64,000 bases of DNA, from positions 372,001 through 436,000 of the forward strand of contig NZ_AXVM01000003.1 of assembly GCF_000484635.1 (NCBI RefSeq), read 5' to 3'. The notes under the pieces are model-generated. The model was given only the letters and a program-made list of their open reading frames with translations, was not told the origin of the DNA and did no database searches. Positions 40,017 through 48,727 of the stretch are shown in pieces. The DNA is from Comamonas badia DSM 17552. Lineage in GTDB: Bacteria > Pseudomonadota > Gammaproteobacteria > Burkholderiales > Burkholderiaceae_C. Numbering within the stretch: the first letter of the stretch is position 1; each line of letters starts with the position of its first letter. Position numbers and translations under genes: made by a program.

Positions 40017-40987
40017 CCGGGCTCGGCGCCGAGCGGGTCGCCGACGGCCATCGCGTGTCCGCGCAGAAATTCGCCCACCGCCAGACGCTTGCCCCCGGCG
40101 CGCTGCAAGGCTGTCAGGCGCAGCACCGAACCGTTGCCGCAGGCAACGCCTATTCCGTTTGAATCCATATATAAAATATGGCCAAAGCGCTTGTCTGTAT
40201 TACGGTAGAAGCTATCAATTTCACAATCCCGGAGCTTGAGGGTCACACCGCCATGCACGGTCTGGGTTCCGGGAAACGGGTCGAACGCCCGCACGCGCCG
40301 CTCCAGCACCTCGGCGGGCAGCGACCAATCCAGCGCGCTCTCGGCCTTGCTGATCTTGTGCGCGTAGCTGATGCCCTCGGGCGGCTGCGGGGTGGGCTGC
40401 AGTTCGCCTTGCTGCAGTTCCTTGAGCGCGCGCACGATCAATACGCCGCCCAGGGCCGCGAGTCGGTCGTGCAGCGTGCCGGTGGTCTCGCGCGGCGCAA
40501 TCGCCAGTGCCTCGCGCAGCAGCATCGCACCCGTATCCAGCCCTTCATCCATCTGCATGATGGTCACGCCGGTCTCGGCATCGCCGGCCTCGATCGCCCG
40601 GTGGATGGGCGCGGCACCGCGCCAGCGCGGCAGCAGGCTGGCGTGGATATTGAGGCACCCATGGCGCGGCATCTGCAGTACCCAGGCCGGCAGGATCAGG
40701 CCGTAGGCGGCGACGATCAGGGCGTCGATCCGTGCCGCGGCCAAGGCGGTGCGCGCCGCCTGGGCGTCGTCAGGAAATCTGCCGTCCAGCCGCAGGCTGC
40801 GTGGCTGAACGACGGCAATGCCGTGGCGTGAGGCGCATTGCCTGACGGGGGAGGCCTGCAGCTGCAGGCCTCGCCCCGCCGGGCGATCGGGCTGGGTGAG
40901 CACCAAGGCCACCTCGAATCCTGCATCCAGCAATGCCTGCAGCGCCACGTGGGCGAAATCCGGGGTTCCGGCAAAGGCGATGCGCAT
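40013..40987 (-). CDS. fmt: methionyl-tRNA formyltransferase
   Basis: 324 residues; formylates initiator Met-tRNA with 10-formyl-THF. Seen: [53 protein letters not shown] with the catalytic Asn and His, and GLDTGAMLL with the Asp. The C-terminal tRNA-binding domain ends [13 protein letters not shown]. Residues about 250-276 ([20 protein letters not shown] region) come from an AT-richer stretch at 40163-40235 with an AGCGCT/AGCTATC repeat core, unlike the conserved sequence on either side, but the frame is preserved. ATG 40987 is preferred over TTG two codons upstream because AGGA lies at the right distance. Confidence 0.94.
   Translation of the reverse strand: MRIAFAGTPDFAHVALQALLDAGFEVALVLTQPDRPAGRGLQLQASPVRQCASRHGIAVVQPRSLRLDGRFPDDAQAARTALAAARIDALIVAAYGLILPAWVLQMPRHGCLNIHASLLPRWRGAAPIHRAIEAGDAETGVTIMQMDEGLDTGAMLLREALAIAPRETTGTLHDRLAALGGVLIVRALKELQQGELQPTPQPPEGISYAHKISKAESALDWSLPAEVLERRVRAFDPFPGTQTVHGGVTLKLRDCEIDSFYRNTDKRFGHILYMDSNGIGVACGNGSVLRLTALQRAGGKRLAVGEFLRGHAMAVGDPLGAEPG
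40186..40221. repeat. AGCGCT...AGCTATC motif inside the fmt coding region
   Basis: AGCGCT (40186-40191) and AGCTATCAATTT (40210-40221) lie in a short AT-rich stretch (about 40163-40235) within otherwise GC-rich fmt. The core matches the intergenic copies at 20180, 26743 and 30858. Because it keeps the reading frame, it appears to have been absorbed as extra or replaced codons. Confidence 0.5.
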
Positions 40988-41005
40988 CGTCAATCCTGCG
41001 GCCGG

Positions 41006-41497
41006 TCAGCGCCCCGGATCCGGTTCGCCGAGGATCTCGTCGGTGAACATCACGCGCCGCACCACGCCAGCAGGGTCGATGTGCACATGGGCAAGGCGGG
41101 GCGTGAGGTTTTCCATCAAGCGATAGGTCCAGATGTCGCCGTCGAAGCGCGCGACGCGCTCCACCAGCGCCGGCGGGCCGAAAAATGCCTGGACCGATGC
41201 GCGCGTGTCCACGCCCGGCAGCAGCTGCTGAAAGCTCGCCTCGCTCAGTACCTGCGTGACGGAAACCAGCCGGTGGCGGCCATCGAAATCGACGTGGTAG
41301 ACCTGCTGCCCGGCCGGCTGGCGGCTGTACAGCAGCCGCACGCCGCCTTCGGCAAGGGCTTCGGTCTGGGTAGGCCGCCCCATCGACTGTTCGACGGTCT
41401 GCAGCGGCGTGCCCGGCTCAAGCCATTGGGGAACGGCGCAGCCCGCCAGCAGCACCCCGGCAAGGCATGCCATGGCGAGGTGCCGGACCGCACTCAT
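41006..41497 (-). CDS. BamE/SmpA-like lipoprotein, unassigned
   Basis: 163 residues. The lipobox LLAGC follows a short signal. [20 protein letters not shown] and [20 protein letters not shown] each look like the short helix-turn unit found at the start of SmpA/OmlA/BamE domains, so it may contain two such modules. It is not BamE itself as far as I can judge. Its ATG overlaps the def stop by 4 bases and fmt follows closely, so it belongs to the def-fmt operon. Confidence 0.75.
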   Translation of the reverse strand: MSAVRHLAMACLAGVLLAGCAVPQWLEPGTPLQTVEQSMGRPTQTEALAEGGVRLLYSRQPAGQQVYHVDFDGRHRLVSVTQVLSEASFQQLLPGVDTRASVQAFFGPPALVERVARFDGDIWTYRLMENLTPRLAHVHIDPAGVVRRVMFTDEILGEPDPGR

Positions 41498-42018
41498 GCA
41501 TCCACCGCCTGCTGCCGGTGTTCTTTTTGCTGCTTGATGAGCTTGGTCTTGATGCGCCCGCGCTTGAGCGCCGAAAGGTATTCGACGAAGACCTTGCCCA
41601 TCAGGTGATCCATCTCGTGCTGGATGCAGACGGCCAGCAGTCCGTCGGCCTCGATCTCGCGCAGGCCGCCGTCCTGGCCAAGCGCCCGCACCCGCACGGC
41701 AGCGGCGCGCTCGACCTGGTCGTAGATGCCGGGCACCGAGAGGCAGCCTTCGTCGCCCACATGCTTCTCATCGCTGAGCCAGAGAGTCTCGGGGTTGATC
41801 AGCACCAGCGGCTGATCGCGTGTTTCGGAAACGTCGATCACGATGACGCGTTCGTGCACGTCCACCTGCGTGGCGGCCAGGCCTATGCCGTCGGCGTCGT
41901 ACATGGTGGCGATCATGTCGGCCACCAGCGTCTGGATGCGGGCATCGACCGTCTGCACCGGGCTGGCGACCTTGTGCAGGCGTGGATCGGGATAGCGGAG
42001 GATGGGAAGAATGGCCAT
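41494..42018 (-). CDS. def: peptide deformylase
   Basis: 174 residues. Removes the N-formyl group from nascent proteins, the partner reaction to Fmt encoded downstream. All three motifs are intact: [17 protein letters not shown] (metal Cys) and QHEMDHL (metal His pair and catalytic Glu). It heads the minus-strand def-lipoprotein-fmt-azlCD chain and is divergent from the LysM gene. Confidence 0.96.
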   Translation of the reverse strand: MAILPILRYPDPRLHKVASPVQTVDARIQTLVADMIATMYDADGIGLAATQVDVHERVIVIDVSETRDQPLVLINPETLWLSDEKHVGDEGCLSVPGIYDQVERAAAVRVRALGQDGGLREIEADGLLAVCIQHEMDHLMGKVFVEYLSALKRGRIKTKLIKQQKEHRQQAVDA

Positions 42019-42185
42019 GGTGCAGCGCTCAATATGTCGTTATTCTCGCAACTTTCAAGCGCGAGAGTGTCTGGCAGGGGCAATAATCGTTGCCGAATCA
42101 AGAGCTTGGGTCGAGAATCTCTCTTGATTTGTGCTCAGGGCGAGCGCCCGCACACGCGGCGCAGCAGGCAAGAGGGAATTCTGAC

Positions 42186-43409
42186 ATGCAAGAAAACGGC
42201 AACCAGACAGAGGCAGGCAAGCAGGGCCGCGCGGCAGCGCTGGCAACCACCATGGCGCTCTCCCTGGCCTGCGTGCTGCCTTCGGGGGCTGCGTGGGCGC
42301 AGAAGTTTCCGATCACCGCGCAGCAGCGCGCCACGGCGCAACAGGCAGCGACGCGCGGCGTGCCGCTGTCCGAGCTGTCGGCCGACGCTCCCGATACCTA
42401 CGTGGTGAAATCCGGCGATACGCTCTGGGCCATTGCAGGCATCTACCTCAAGCGCCCCTGGCGCTGGCCCGAGCTGTGGGGCATGAATATGCAGGCGATT
42501 GCCAACCCGCACCTGATCTACCCGGGCCAGACGCTGTACCTGGACAAATCGGGCGGCTACGCCCGGCTGCGGACCGGCGGCGCCAGCGAGACCATTCGCG
42601 TCTCGCCGCGCACCCGCTACGAAAGCCTGGCCGACAGCGCCTTGCCGACGCTCAGGCCGGGGCTGATAGAGCCCTTCCTGGTGGAGCCGGAGGTGGTGCA
42701 GGAGCTGGCCTTCGAGCAGGCACCGCGCATCGTCGCCACGCGCGGCGAGCATTCCATCATCGCGGGCGGCGACCGTGCGTATGCGCGCGGGCCGGACGGC
42801 AGCCCGCTGGCGCTGGCCGCTGACACCCCGCGCCAATGGCGCGTGTACCGCAACGCCGTGCCCATGAAAGACCCCAGTACCGGGGAAATCCTGGGCTACG
42901 AGGCCCAGTATGTCGCCCAGGCATCGCTGGTGCGCGGCGAATCCGAGCAGGAAACCCCTGTGGCCGACGGCAAGGTGCAGGTGGATATCGTGCCGGCCAC
43001 CGTCGATCTTTCCCGCGTCAAGGAAGAAGTGCGTCCGGGAGACCGGCTGCTGCCGGCGGCCAAGCGCGGCTTCGTGAACTACGTACCGCATGCCCCCGGC
43101 ATTCCTGTCGGCGCCCAGGTCGTGTCCCTCTACGGCAGCGCGGCCGTCAGCTATGCCGGGCAGAATCAGGTGGTTTCCATCAATCGCGGAACGCAGGACG
43201 GCATCGAAGTCGGACAGGTGCTGACGGTGCTCAGCGGCGGCCAGCATGTGAAGGACAAGACCGACGGGCGCAAGACCGTCATCAAGCTGCCCAGCGAAGT
43301 CAACGGCACCGCCATGGTGTTTCGCACCTTTGAGCGCGTTTCCTACGTGCTGCTGCTGCGGGTGACCGATGCCGTGCAGGTAGGCGACCACCTGGTCAAT
43401 CCCGAATAA
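42186..43409 (+). CDS. LysM domain periplasmic/secreted protein
   Basis: About 407 residues. A signal peptide (hydrophobic ALATTMALSLACVLPSG before WAQ) is followed by a LysM module, TYVVKSGDTLWAIAGIYL, and HLIYPGQTLYLD, which binds peptidoglycan. The C-terminal two thirds carry no named domain that I recognise. ATG 42186 has GAGGGAATTC upstream; an open frame extends further 5' without signal features. Location next to def/fmt and dprA is a conserved arrangement in Burkholderiales. Confidence 0.88.
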   Translation: MQENGNQTEAGKQGRAAALATTMALSLACVLPSGAAWAQKFPITAQQRATAQQAATRGVPLSELSADAPDTYVVKSGDTLWAIAGIYLKRPWRWPELWGMNMQAIANPHLIYPGQTLYLDKSGGYARLRTGGASETIRVSPRTRYESLADSALPTLRPGLIEPFLVEPEVVQELAFEQAPRIVATRGEHSIIAGGDRAYARGPDGSPLALAADTPRQWRVYRNAVPMKDPSTGEILGYEAQYVAQASLVRGESEQETPVADGKVQVDIVPATVDLSRVKEEVRPGDRLLPAAKRGFVNYVPHAPGIPVGAQVVSLYGSAAVSYAGQNQVVSINRGTQDGIEVGQVLTVLSGGQHVKDKTDGRKTVIKLPSEVNGTAMVFRTFERVSYVLLLRVTDAVQVGDHLVNPE

Positions 43410-43429
43410 CCCCGCCGGGCATCGCCGCA

Positions 43430-44572
43430 ATGCAGCGCGAAGAGCTGGCGGCCTGGCTGCGCCTGACGACGGCACGCGGCCTGGGCCCGCGGACGGTGCG
43501 CCGCCTGCTCGCTCGCTTTGGTCTGCCGCAGGCGGTATTGACCCATGCCGTGCATGATTGGGCCGATTGCATCGGCGAGGCCCAGGCGCAGGCGTTGCAG
43601 GCGCACACAGGCGACGCCCTGCAGCCGCTGGTGGAGCGTGCCTGGCAGTGGCTGCAGGGGCGCGGCGCGGCGTCACGCGCCATCCTCACCCTGGCCGATC
43701 CCGCCTATCCCCGGCTGTTGCTGGAAACCGAGGATCCACCCGTGCTGCTGTACCTGGAGGGCGCGGCGCCGCTGTTCAATGTCCGCCGTTTTTTCCCCGA
43801 ACACAGCATGGCGATCGTCGGCAGCCGCAACCCCACCGCGCAGGGCGCATTGAATGCGCGCCAGTTTGGCCAGGCACTGCGCGAAGCCGGTCTGAGCATC
43901 GTCTCCGGACTGGCCCGGGGAGTGGATGCGGCGGCGCATGAAGGTGCGCTGGCCGCCCGTGCCGATGCCGCCACGCCGGCCACGATCGCGGTTGTGGGCA
44001 CCGGGCTGGACCAGGTGTACCCGCGTGCCCATGAGGCGCTGGCCGCGCGCATCCGGGAGAGCGGCTTGCTGGTCAGCGAATACCCGTTGGGCACGCCGCC
44101 GCTGGCGGCGAATTTTCCACGCCGCAACCGCATCATTTCCGGGCTGTCGCAGGGCACGCTGGTGGTGGAGGCGGCATTGGCCTCGGGCTCGCTCATCACC
44201 GCCCGCCTCGCCAGCGAACAGGGGCGGGACGTGTTTGCAATACCCGGTTCCATCCACGCGCCGCAGTCACGCGGCTGCCACGCGCTGATCCGCCAGGGCG
44301 CCAAGCTGGTGGAGACAGCGCAGGACATCCTGGAAGAGCTGCAGCTTGCCGGAGCGCCGCAGCCCGCCGTGCCATCCGAGCCCGCGTCTGCCCCCGCCAC
44401 GCACGACCCGGTATTGCAGGCGCTGGGCTTTGATCCGGCAAGCCTGGATGCGCTGCTCGATCGCACGGGATTCGACACGGCCACGCTGCAGCTGCGGCTG
44501 CTGGAGCTGGAACTGGACGGCAGTGTCGCACGCCTGCCCGGAGGGTTGTTCCAGCGCGTGGCGGGCGCGTGA
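43430..44572 (+). CDS. dprA: DNA-processing protein DprA
   Basis: 380 residues. Loads RecA on incoming single-stranded DNA during natural transformation. Seen: LRLTTARGLGPRTVRRLL (SAM/HhH-like start), SMAIVGSRNPTAQG, LSIVSGLARGVDAAAHEGAL, TIAVVGTGLDQVYPRAHEAL and FPRRNRIISGLSQGTLVVEA (Rossmann core with ssDNA-binding residues). The C-terminal winged helix DRTGFDTATLQLRLLELEL is present. It is 20 bases after the LysM gene, same strand. Confidence 0.95.
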   Translation: MQREELAAWLRLTTARGLGPRTVRRLLARFGLPQAVLTHAVHDWADCIGEAQAQALQAHTGDALQPLVERAWQWLQGRGAASRAILTLADPAYPRLLLETEDPPVLLYLEGAAPLFNVRRFFPEHSMAIVGSRNPTAQGALNARQFGQALREAGLSIVSGLARGVDAAAHEGALAARADAATPATIAVVGTGLDQVYPRAHEALAARIRESGLLVSEYPLGTPPLAANFPRRNRIISGLSQGTLVVEAALASGSLITARLASEQGRDVFAIPGSIHAPQSRGCHALIRQGAKLVETAQDILEELQLAGAPQPAVPSEPASAPATHDPVLQALGFDPASLDALLDRTGFDTATLQLRLLELELDGSVARLPGGLFQRVAGA

Positions 44573-44585
44573 TCTGCAGCCGTGG

Positions 44586-44615
44586 TTTGAGCCAATGGCT
44601 GCTTCGCGCTACACT
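44586..44615 (+). promoter_or_regulatory. possible sigma-70 promoter for the small membrane protein gene
   Basis: TTTGAG (44586-44591) and TACACT (44610-44615) are separated by 18 bases and lie about 50 bases before the start codon of the 48-residue gene. This is sequence resemblance only. Confidence 0.35.
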
Positions 44616-44662
44616 CGCAGGTCAGTCACATACCGCTTACCGGCTTTAGAGGAGCAGCCACC

Positions 44663-44809
44663 ATGTCCGATCATCCCGTTGCCACTGGCGAGCAGGCGCA
44701 CGATGTCGATCCGATCGAAGCCGTCACATCGGTGATTCCGCTGGTCATCCCGGCCTTTGGCGCCATGGTGATTTTCATCCTGGCGATGATTGCGGTGAGC
44801 GTCGGCTAG
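44663..44809 (+). CDS. 48-residue single-span membrane protein of unknown function
   Basis: The product begins MSDHPVATGEQAHDVDPIEA and continues with one strongly hydrophobic helix (VIPLVIPAFGAMVIFILAMI) and a very short tail. The acidic N-terminus of about 22 residues probably stays in the cytoplasm or periplasm. GAGGAGCAGCC is a strong ribosome-binding site just upstream, a possible promoter precedes it and a textbook terminator follows, so it looks like an independent small gene. No family is recognised. Confidence 0.7.
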   Translation: MSDHPVATGEQAHDVDPIEAVTSVIPLVIPAFGAMVIFILAMIAVSVG

Positions 44810-44830
44810 GCATTTGCACCGCCGCCCAGA

Positions 44831-44854
44831 AGCCCCGCTTTGCGGGGCTTTTTT
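44831..44854 (+). terminator. rho-independent terminator after the small membrane protein gene
   Basis: AGCCCCGC (44831-44838), loop TTT, GCGGGGCT (44842-44849), then a run of T to 44854. It isolates the small gene from pckG. Confidence 0.93.
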
Positions 44855-45095
44855 GTGGGTCAAGAAGGAGAAGAATGCATATTTTCATGCATTGATTGCA
44901 TAGATTTGCCGGTGCTGGTGCGGACAAAGTCTGATCGGCTTCCTAAAATCGACCTCCCGCAGGCGGTTGTTGGCAGTCCGCCTGTCTGGCGAGAGTCTTT
45001 TTTTCAAAGGTCGCGCCTTGCCGTCCGGCGTTCACACGCACGCGGCAGGGCGCTGCTTTTGAAAAAACGTTTTTCAAACTCAGGAAGTCCATCCC
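44855..45095 (+). promoter_or_regulatory. pckG upstream region with TGCAT repeats and an inverted repeat
   Basis: This 241-base leader holds three TGCAT pentamers at 44876, 44888 and 44897, and a near-perfect inverted repeat TTTTGAAAAAACGTTTTTCA at 45057-45076, extended to 45078, just before the ribosome-binding site (CAGGAAGTCC). The second could form an RNA hairpin or bind a regulator of gluconeogenesis. No regulator can be named. Confidence 0.4.
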
Positions 45096-46961
45096 ATGAA
45101 TGCTCCCACCCTTCGGGGCCTGCCGATTCAGGTACCTGCCTATGTCAAGAATGCCAAGCTGATTGCCTGGGTCGCCGATATGGTGGCGCTGTGCAAACCG
45201 GCAAAAGTGCACTGGTGCGACGGCAGCCAGCAGGAATACGACACCCTGTGCCAGCAGCTTGTCGACGTCGGTACCTTCAAACGCCTGAACCCGGCCAGGC
45301 GCGCCAATTCCTACCTTGCCTGGTCGGACCCGAGCGACGTGGCCCGTGTGGAGGGCCGCACCTACATCTGCTCCGAGAAAAAGGAAGACGCCGGCCCCAC
45401 CAACAACTGGATGGCCCCGGCCGAGATGCGCGCCACGCTGCAGCCGCTGTTCGATGGCTGCATGGCCGGACGCACGATGTATGTCGTGCCGTTCTCCATG
45501 GGCCCGCTGGGCAGCCCCATCGCGCAGATCGGCGTGGAGCTCTCCGACAGCGCCTATGTGGCGGTGAACATGAAGCTGATGACGCGCATGGGTCGCGCCG
45601 TGCACGACGTGATCGGCACCGACGGCAGCTTCGTGCCCTGCATGCACACCGTGGGCGTGCCCCTTGCCGCCGGCGAGAAGGACCAGACCAGCTGGCCGTG
45701 CAACGAGACCAAATACATCGTGCACTACCCCGAGACACGTGAAATCTGGAGCTATGGCTCGGGCTATGGCGGCAACGCGCTGCTGGGCAAGAAGTGCCTG
45801 GCGCTGCGCATCGCCTCCACCATGGGCCGTGATGAAGGCTGGCTCGCCGAGCACATGCTGATCCTGGGTGTGCAGAACCCCCAGGGCAAGAAGTACCACG
45901 TCGCGGCCGCGTTCCCCAGTGCCTGCGGCAAAACCAACTTTTCCATGCTGGTGCCCCCCACCGGGTTTGATGGCTGGAAGGTCACAACCATAGGCGACGA
46001 CATCGCCTGGATCAAGCCGCAGGCGGACGGCAGCCTGCGCGCCATCAACCCCGAGGCGGGCTACTTCGGCGTGGCGCCCGGCACCAACATGCAGACCAAT
46101 CCGAACTGCATGCTGAGCCTCAAGAGCGATGTGATCTTCACCAATGTGGCGCTGACCGACGATGGCGACGTCTGGTGGGAAGGCATGGAGAAGGACACCG
46201 GCGACCTGCCAGAGCACCTGCTGGACTGGAAGGGCCAGGACTGGACGCCTGCCATTGCCAGGGAAACCGGCGCCAAGGCCGCGCATCCGAACGCGCGATT
46301 CACGACGGCAGCCACCAACAACCCGGCGCTGGACGCCGCCTGGGATGACCCGGCGGGTGTGGTGATCGACGCGATGATCTTTGGCGGCCGGCGCTCCACC
46401 ACCGTGCCGCTGGTGACCGAGGCGCGCGATTGGCAGGAAGGCGTCTACATGGCGGCGACCATGGGCTCGGAAACCACCGCGGCCGCCGTCGGCCAGCAGG
46501 GCGTGGTGCGGCGCGACCCGTTCGCCATGCTGCCGTTCGCCGGCTACAACATGAGCGATTATTTTCAGCACTGGCTCGACATGGGCGAGAGGCTGCAGGC
46601 CGCCGGCGCCACCCTGCCCCGCATCTACTGCGTGAACTGGTTCCGCAAGGGGGCGGATGGCAAGTTCGTCTGGCCCGGCTATGGCGAAAACATGCGCGTG
46701 CTCAAGTGGATGCTCGATCGTATCGAAGGCAAGGCCCAGGGGCGGCAAACCGCCTTCGGCGTCGCGCCGCAGTATGGCGAAATCAATTGGCAGGGCCTGG
46801 ATTTCTCGCAGGCGCAGTTCGACACGGTCACGGATATCGATGGTGCGGCGTGGAGCGAAGAGCTCAAGCTGCACGATGCGCACTTCGACAAACTCGCCCA
46901 CCACCTGCCGCCGCAGCTGCTGGCCACGCGCTCGGCGCTGCAGCAGCGCCTGGGCGTCTGA
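45096..46961 (+). CDS. pckG: phosphoenolpyruvate carboxykinase (GTP)
   Basis: 621 residues. Converts oxaloacetate + GTP to PEP + CO2, the entry step of gluconeogenesis from acetate, acetoacetate and fatty acids, all of which this window equips the cell to use. Seen: [17 protein letters not shown] (GTP P-loop with the reactive Cys), [10 protein letters not shown] (metal site), [13 protein letters not shown] and the N-terminal [13 protein letters not shown] with [19 protein letters not shown]. Length and motifs are complete. Confidence 0.97.
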   Translation: MNAPTLRGLPIQVPAYVKNAKLIAWVADMVALCKPAKVHWCDGSQQEYDTLCQQLVDVGTFKRLNPARRANSYLAWSDPSDVARVEGRTYICSEKKEDAGPTNNWMAPAEMRATLQPLFDGCMAGRTMYVVPFSMGPLGSPIAQIGVELSDSAYVAVNMKLMTRMGRAVHDVIGTDGSFVPCMHTVGVPLAAGEKDQTSWPCNETKYIVHYPETREIWSYGSGYGGNALLGKKCLALRIASTMGRDEGWLAEHMLILGVQNPQGKKYHVAAAFPSACGKTNFSMLVPPTGFDGWKVTTIGDDIAWIKPQADGSLRAINPEAGYFGVAPGTNMQTNPNCMLSLKSDVIFTNVALTDDGDVWWEGMEKDTGDLPEHLLDWKGQDWTPAIARETGAKAAHPNARFTTAATNNPALDAAWDDPAGVVIDAMIFGGRRSTTVPLVTEARDWQEGVYMAATMGSETTAAAVGQQGVVRRDPFAMLPFAGYNMSDYFQHWLDMGERLQAAGATLPRIYCVNWFRKGADGKFVWPGYGENMRVLKWMLDRIEGKAQGRQTAFGVAPQYGEINWQGLDFSQAQFDTVTDIDGAAWSEELKLHDAHFDKLAHHLPPQLLATRSALQQRLGV

Positions 46962-46981
46962 CCCGTCAACGAAAGCACACC

Positions 46982-47404
46982 ATGCGCATTTTGCTGGCTG
47001 TCGATGGCAGCGCCTATACGCAGAAGATGCTGGACTACCTGGCCGCTCACGATGAAATGCTGGGGCCGGAGCATCAGTACAGCGCCATCACGGTGCAACC
47101 GCCCCTGCCGCCGCGCGCCCGTGCCGCGCTGAGCAAGGAGGTGGTGGACGGCTACTACGCCGACGAGGCCGAGCGCGTCATGAAACCGGTGCAGGAATTC
47201 CTGCAGCGCAAGGGCGTGCAGGCCCAGTTGCTGTCCAAGGTCGGGCCCATTGGCGATACGATTGCCGCGACGGCCGAGTCGGATGGCTACGACCTGATCG
47301 TCATGGGCACGCAGGGCCAGGGTGCGCTGGGCAAGCTCCTCCTGGGCTCCGTCAGCACGCAGGTGCTGGCGCGCTGCACGGTGCCGGTGCTGCTGGTGCG
47401 GTGA
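46982..47404 (+). CDS. universal stress protein (UspA family)
   Basis: 140 residues. Starts MRILLAVDGSAYTQKMLDYL and ends with GTQGQGALGKLLLGSVSTQV and CTVPVLLVR, which is the ATP-binding Usp pattern (G-2x-G-9x-GS). It is 20 bases after pckG and probably cotranscribed, linking it to growth-state regulation. Confidence 0.9.
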   Translation: MRILLAVDGSAYTQKMLDYLAAHDEMLGPEHQYSAITVQPPLPPRARAALSKEVVDGYYADEAERVMKPVQEFLQRKGVQAQLLSKVGPIGDTIAATAESDGYDLIVMGTQGQGALGKLLLGSVSTQVLARCTVPVLLVR

Positions 47405-47438
47405 GTCGGCAGAATCCACGGAACAAGAGAGGGGAACG

Positions 47439-47996
47439 ATGGCTGCATACGCTGGGACTCGGATGGCGCTGGGCGCGGTGCTGCTTGGCTCTGCCGCCCT
47501 GCTGGGCGGATGCGCGGCGATGAGCGAGCAGGAATGCCGTACCGCCAACTGGGGCGAACAGGGCATGCGCGACGCCCTTGACGGTTACCCGCGCTCGCGT
47601 TTGCAAGACATCCGCGAAGCCTGTGCCGAGGCGGGCGTGCGCCCCAATGAAGCGTTGTACTTCAATGGCTGGGAGGCCGGCATCGTGCGTTTCTGCACGC
47701 CGCAGAATGGTGCCAGCTGGGGCCGCGACGGCAAGTCCTACAGCAATTCCTGTCCGCCACAGATGGAGGCGGGCTTTCTTGATCGCTACCGGGTGGGACA
47801 CCGCGCTTATGACGCCGAGCAGAATCTCAGGCGCCTGCAAAGTGAGCAATCCTCGCGCCAGCGCGATCTGGACAAGGCCAGGGACGATGATCAGCGCCGG
47901 CGCATCCGCTCCGATCTGCGCGACCTGGATCGGCGCATCGCCAACGCACGCGACGATCTGGACCGCGCCGAATGGCAGTTGCGCATGGGGCGCTGA
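47439..47996 (+). CDS. DUF2799 lipoprotein
   Basis: 185 residues. Lipobox ALLGGC, then MSEQECRTANWGEQGMRDAL and RPNEALYFNGWEAGIVRFCT, the conserved DUF2799 core with paired cysteines. The C-terminal 60 residues (from AEQNLRRLQSEQSSRQRDLD) form a charged coiled coil. GAGAGGGGAAC directly precedes ATG 47439. Confidence 0.83.
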   Translation: MAAYAGTRMALGAVLLGSAALLGGCAAMSEQECRTANWGEQGMRDALDGYPRSRLQDIREACAEAGVRPNEALYFNGWEAGIVRFCTPQNGASWGRDGKSYSNSCPPQMEAGFLDRYRVGHRAYDAEQNLRRLQSEQSSRQRDLDKARDDDQRRRIRSDLRDLDRRIANARDDLDRAEWQLRMGR

Positions 47997-48005
47997 TTAC
48001 CGGGA

Positions 48006-48566
48006 ATGAACAAGGCCTTCACCAAGGAAAGCGACGGCGACGAGGACGACGATGCCCCCGCCGCGTCGCCCATTCCGGTGGGCAGCAAGAACTACATCAC
48101 CACCGGAGGCTATGCGCGGCTGCGCGCCGAACTGCTGCAGTTGATCGACGAGGAGCGCCCCAGGGTGGTCGAAGTGGTGCACTGGGCGGCGCTCAATGGC
48201 GACCGCTCGGAAAACGGCGATTACCTCTACGGCAAGAAGCGCCTGCGCGAGATCGACAGGCGCATCCGCTTCCTGACCAAGCGCCTGGAGATCGCCGAGG
48301 TGGTCGATCCCGGCGTGCACGCGGGCAGCGATCAGGTGTTCTTTGGCGCCACCGTCACCTACGTCGATGATCTGGGCGATGAGCGCACCATCACCATCCT
48401 GGGCATAGACGAGGTGGACACCAGCCAGCAGCAGGTGAGCTGGATTTCGCCCGTGGCGCGCGCGCTGCTCAAGGCGCGTGAGGGCGACGAGGTGAGCCTG
48501 CAGACCCCGGCGGGCCCGCGCCAGCTGGAGGTGCTGGCGGTGCGTTACCCGCTGCCTTCTGCATGA
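48006..48566 (+). CDS. greB: transcription elongation factor GreB
   Basis: 186 residues. Rescues backtracked RNA polymerase by stimulating transcript cleavage. Seen: YITTGGYARLRAELLQL, ALNGDRSENGDYLYGKKRLR (tip acidic residues) and RRIRFLTKRLEIAEVVDP of the coiled coil, followed by the FKBP-like domain with VARALLKAREGDEVSLQTPAGPR in part. The basic patch and longer acidic N-terminus favour GreB over GreA. It starts 9 bases after the DUF2799 stop. Confidence 0.93.
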   Translation: MNKAFTKESDGDEDDDAPAASPIPVGSKNYITTGGYARLRAELLQLIDEERPRVVEVVHWAALNGDRSENGDYLYGKKRLREIDRRIRFLTKRLEIAEVVDPGVHAGSDQVFFGATVTYVDDLGDERTITILGIDEVDTSQQQVSWISPVARALLKAREGDEVSLQTPAGPRQLEVLAVRYPLPSA

Positions 48567-48727
48567 CGGAGTGACGCCTCGCTGGTGCCGATCATGCGGT
48601 GCGCCCCGTGGCCAACCCTGCATCGTCCACTCTGAATCAAGCCGACAACTGTCCGCGGGCGGGGTCAAGTCCAACTTCTTCTTGATTGACGCCGGACATT
48701 GCCTGCCCGTGGGGCGGTCCGCGCAAT

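Noticed and set aside
44943-46904. A long minus-strand open frame across pckG
   Set aside because: Shadow of pckG; rich in Gly/Arg/His/Ala with no domain, typical of antisense frames in GC-rich DNA.
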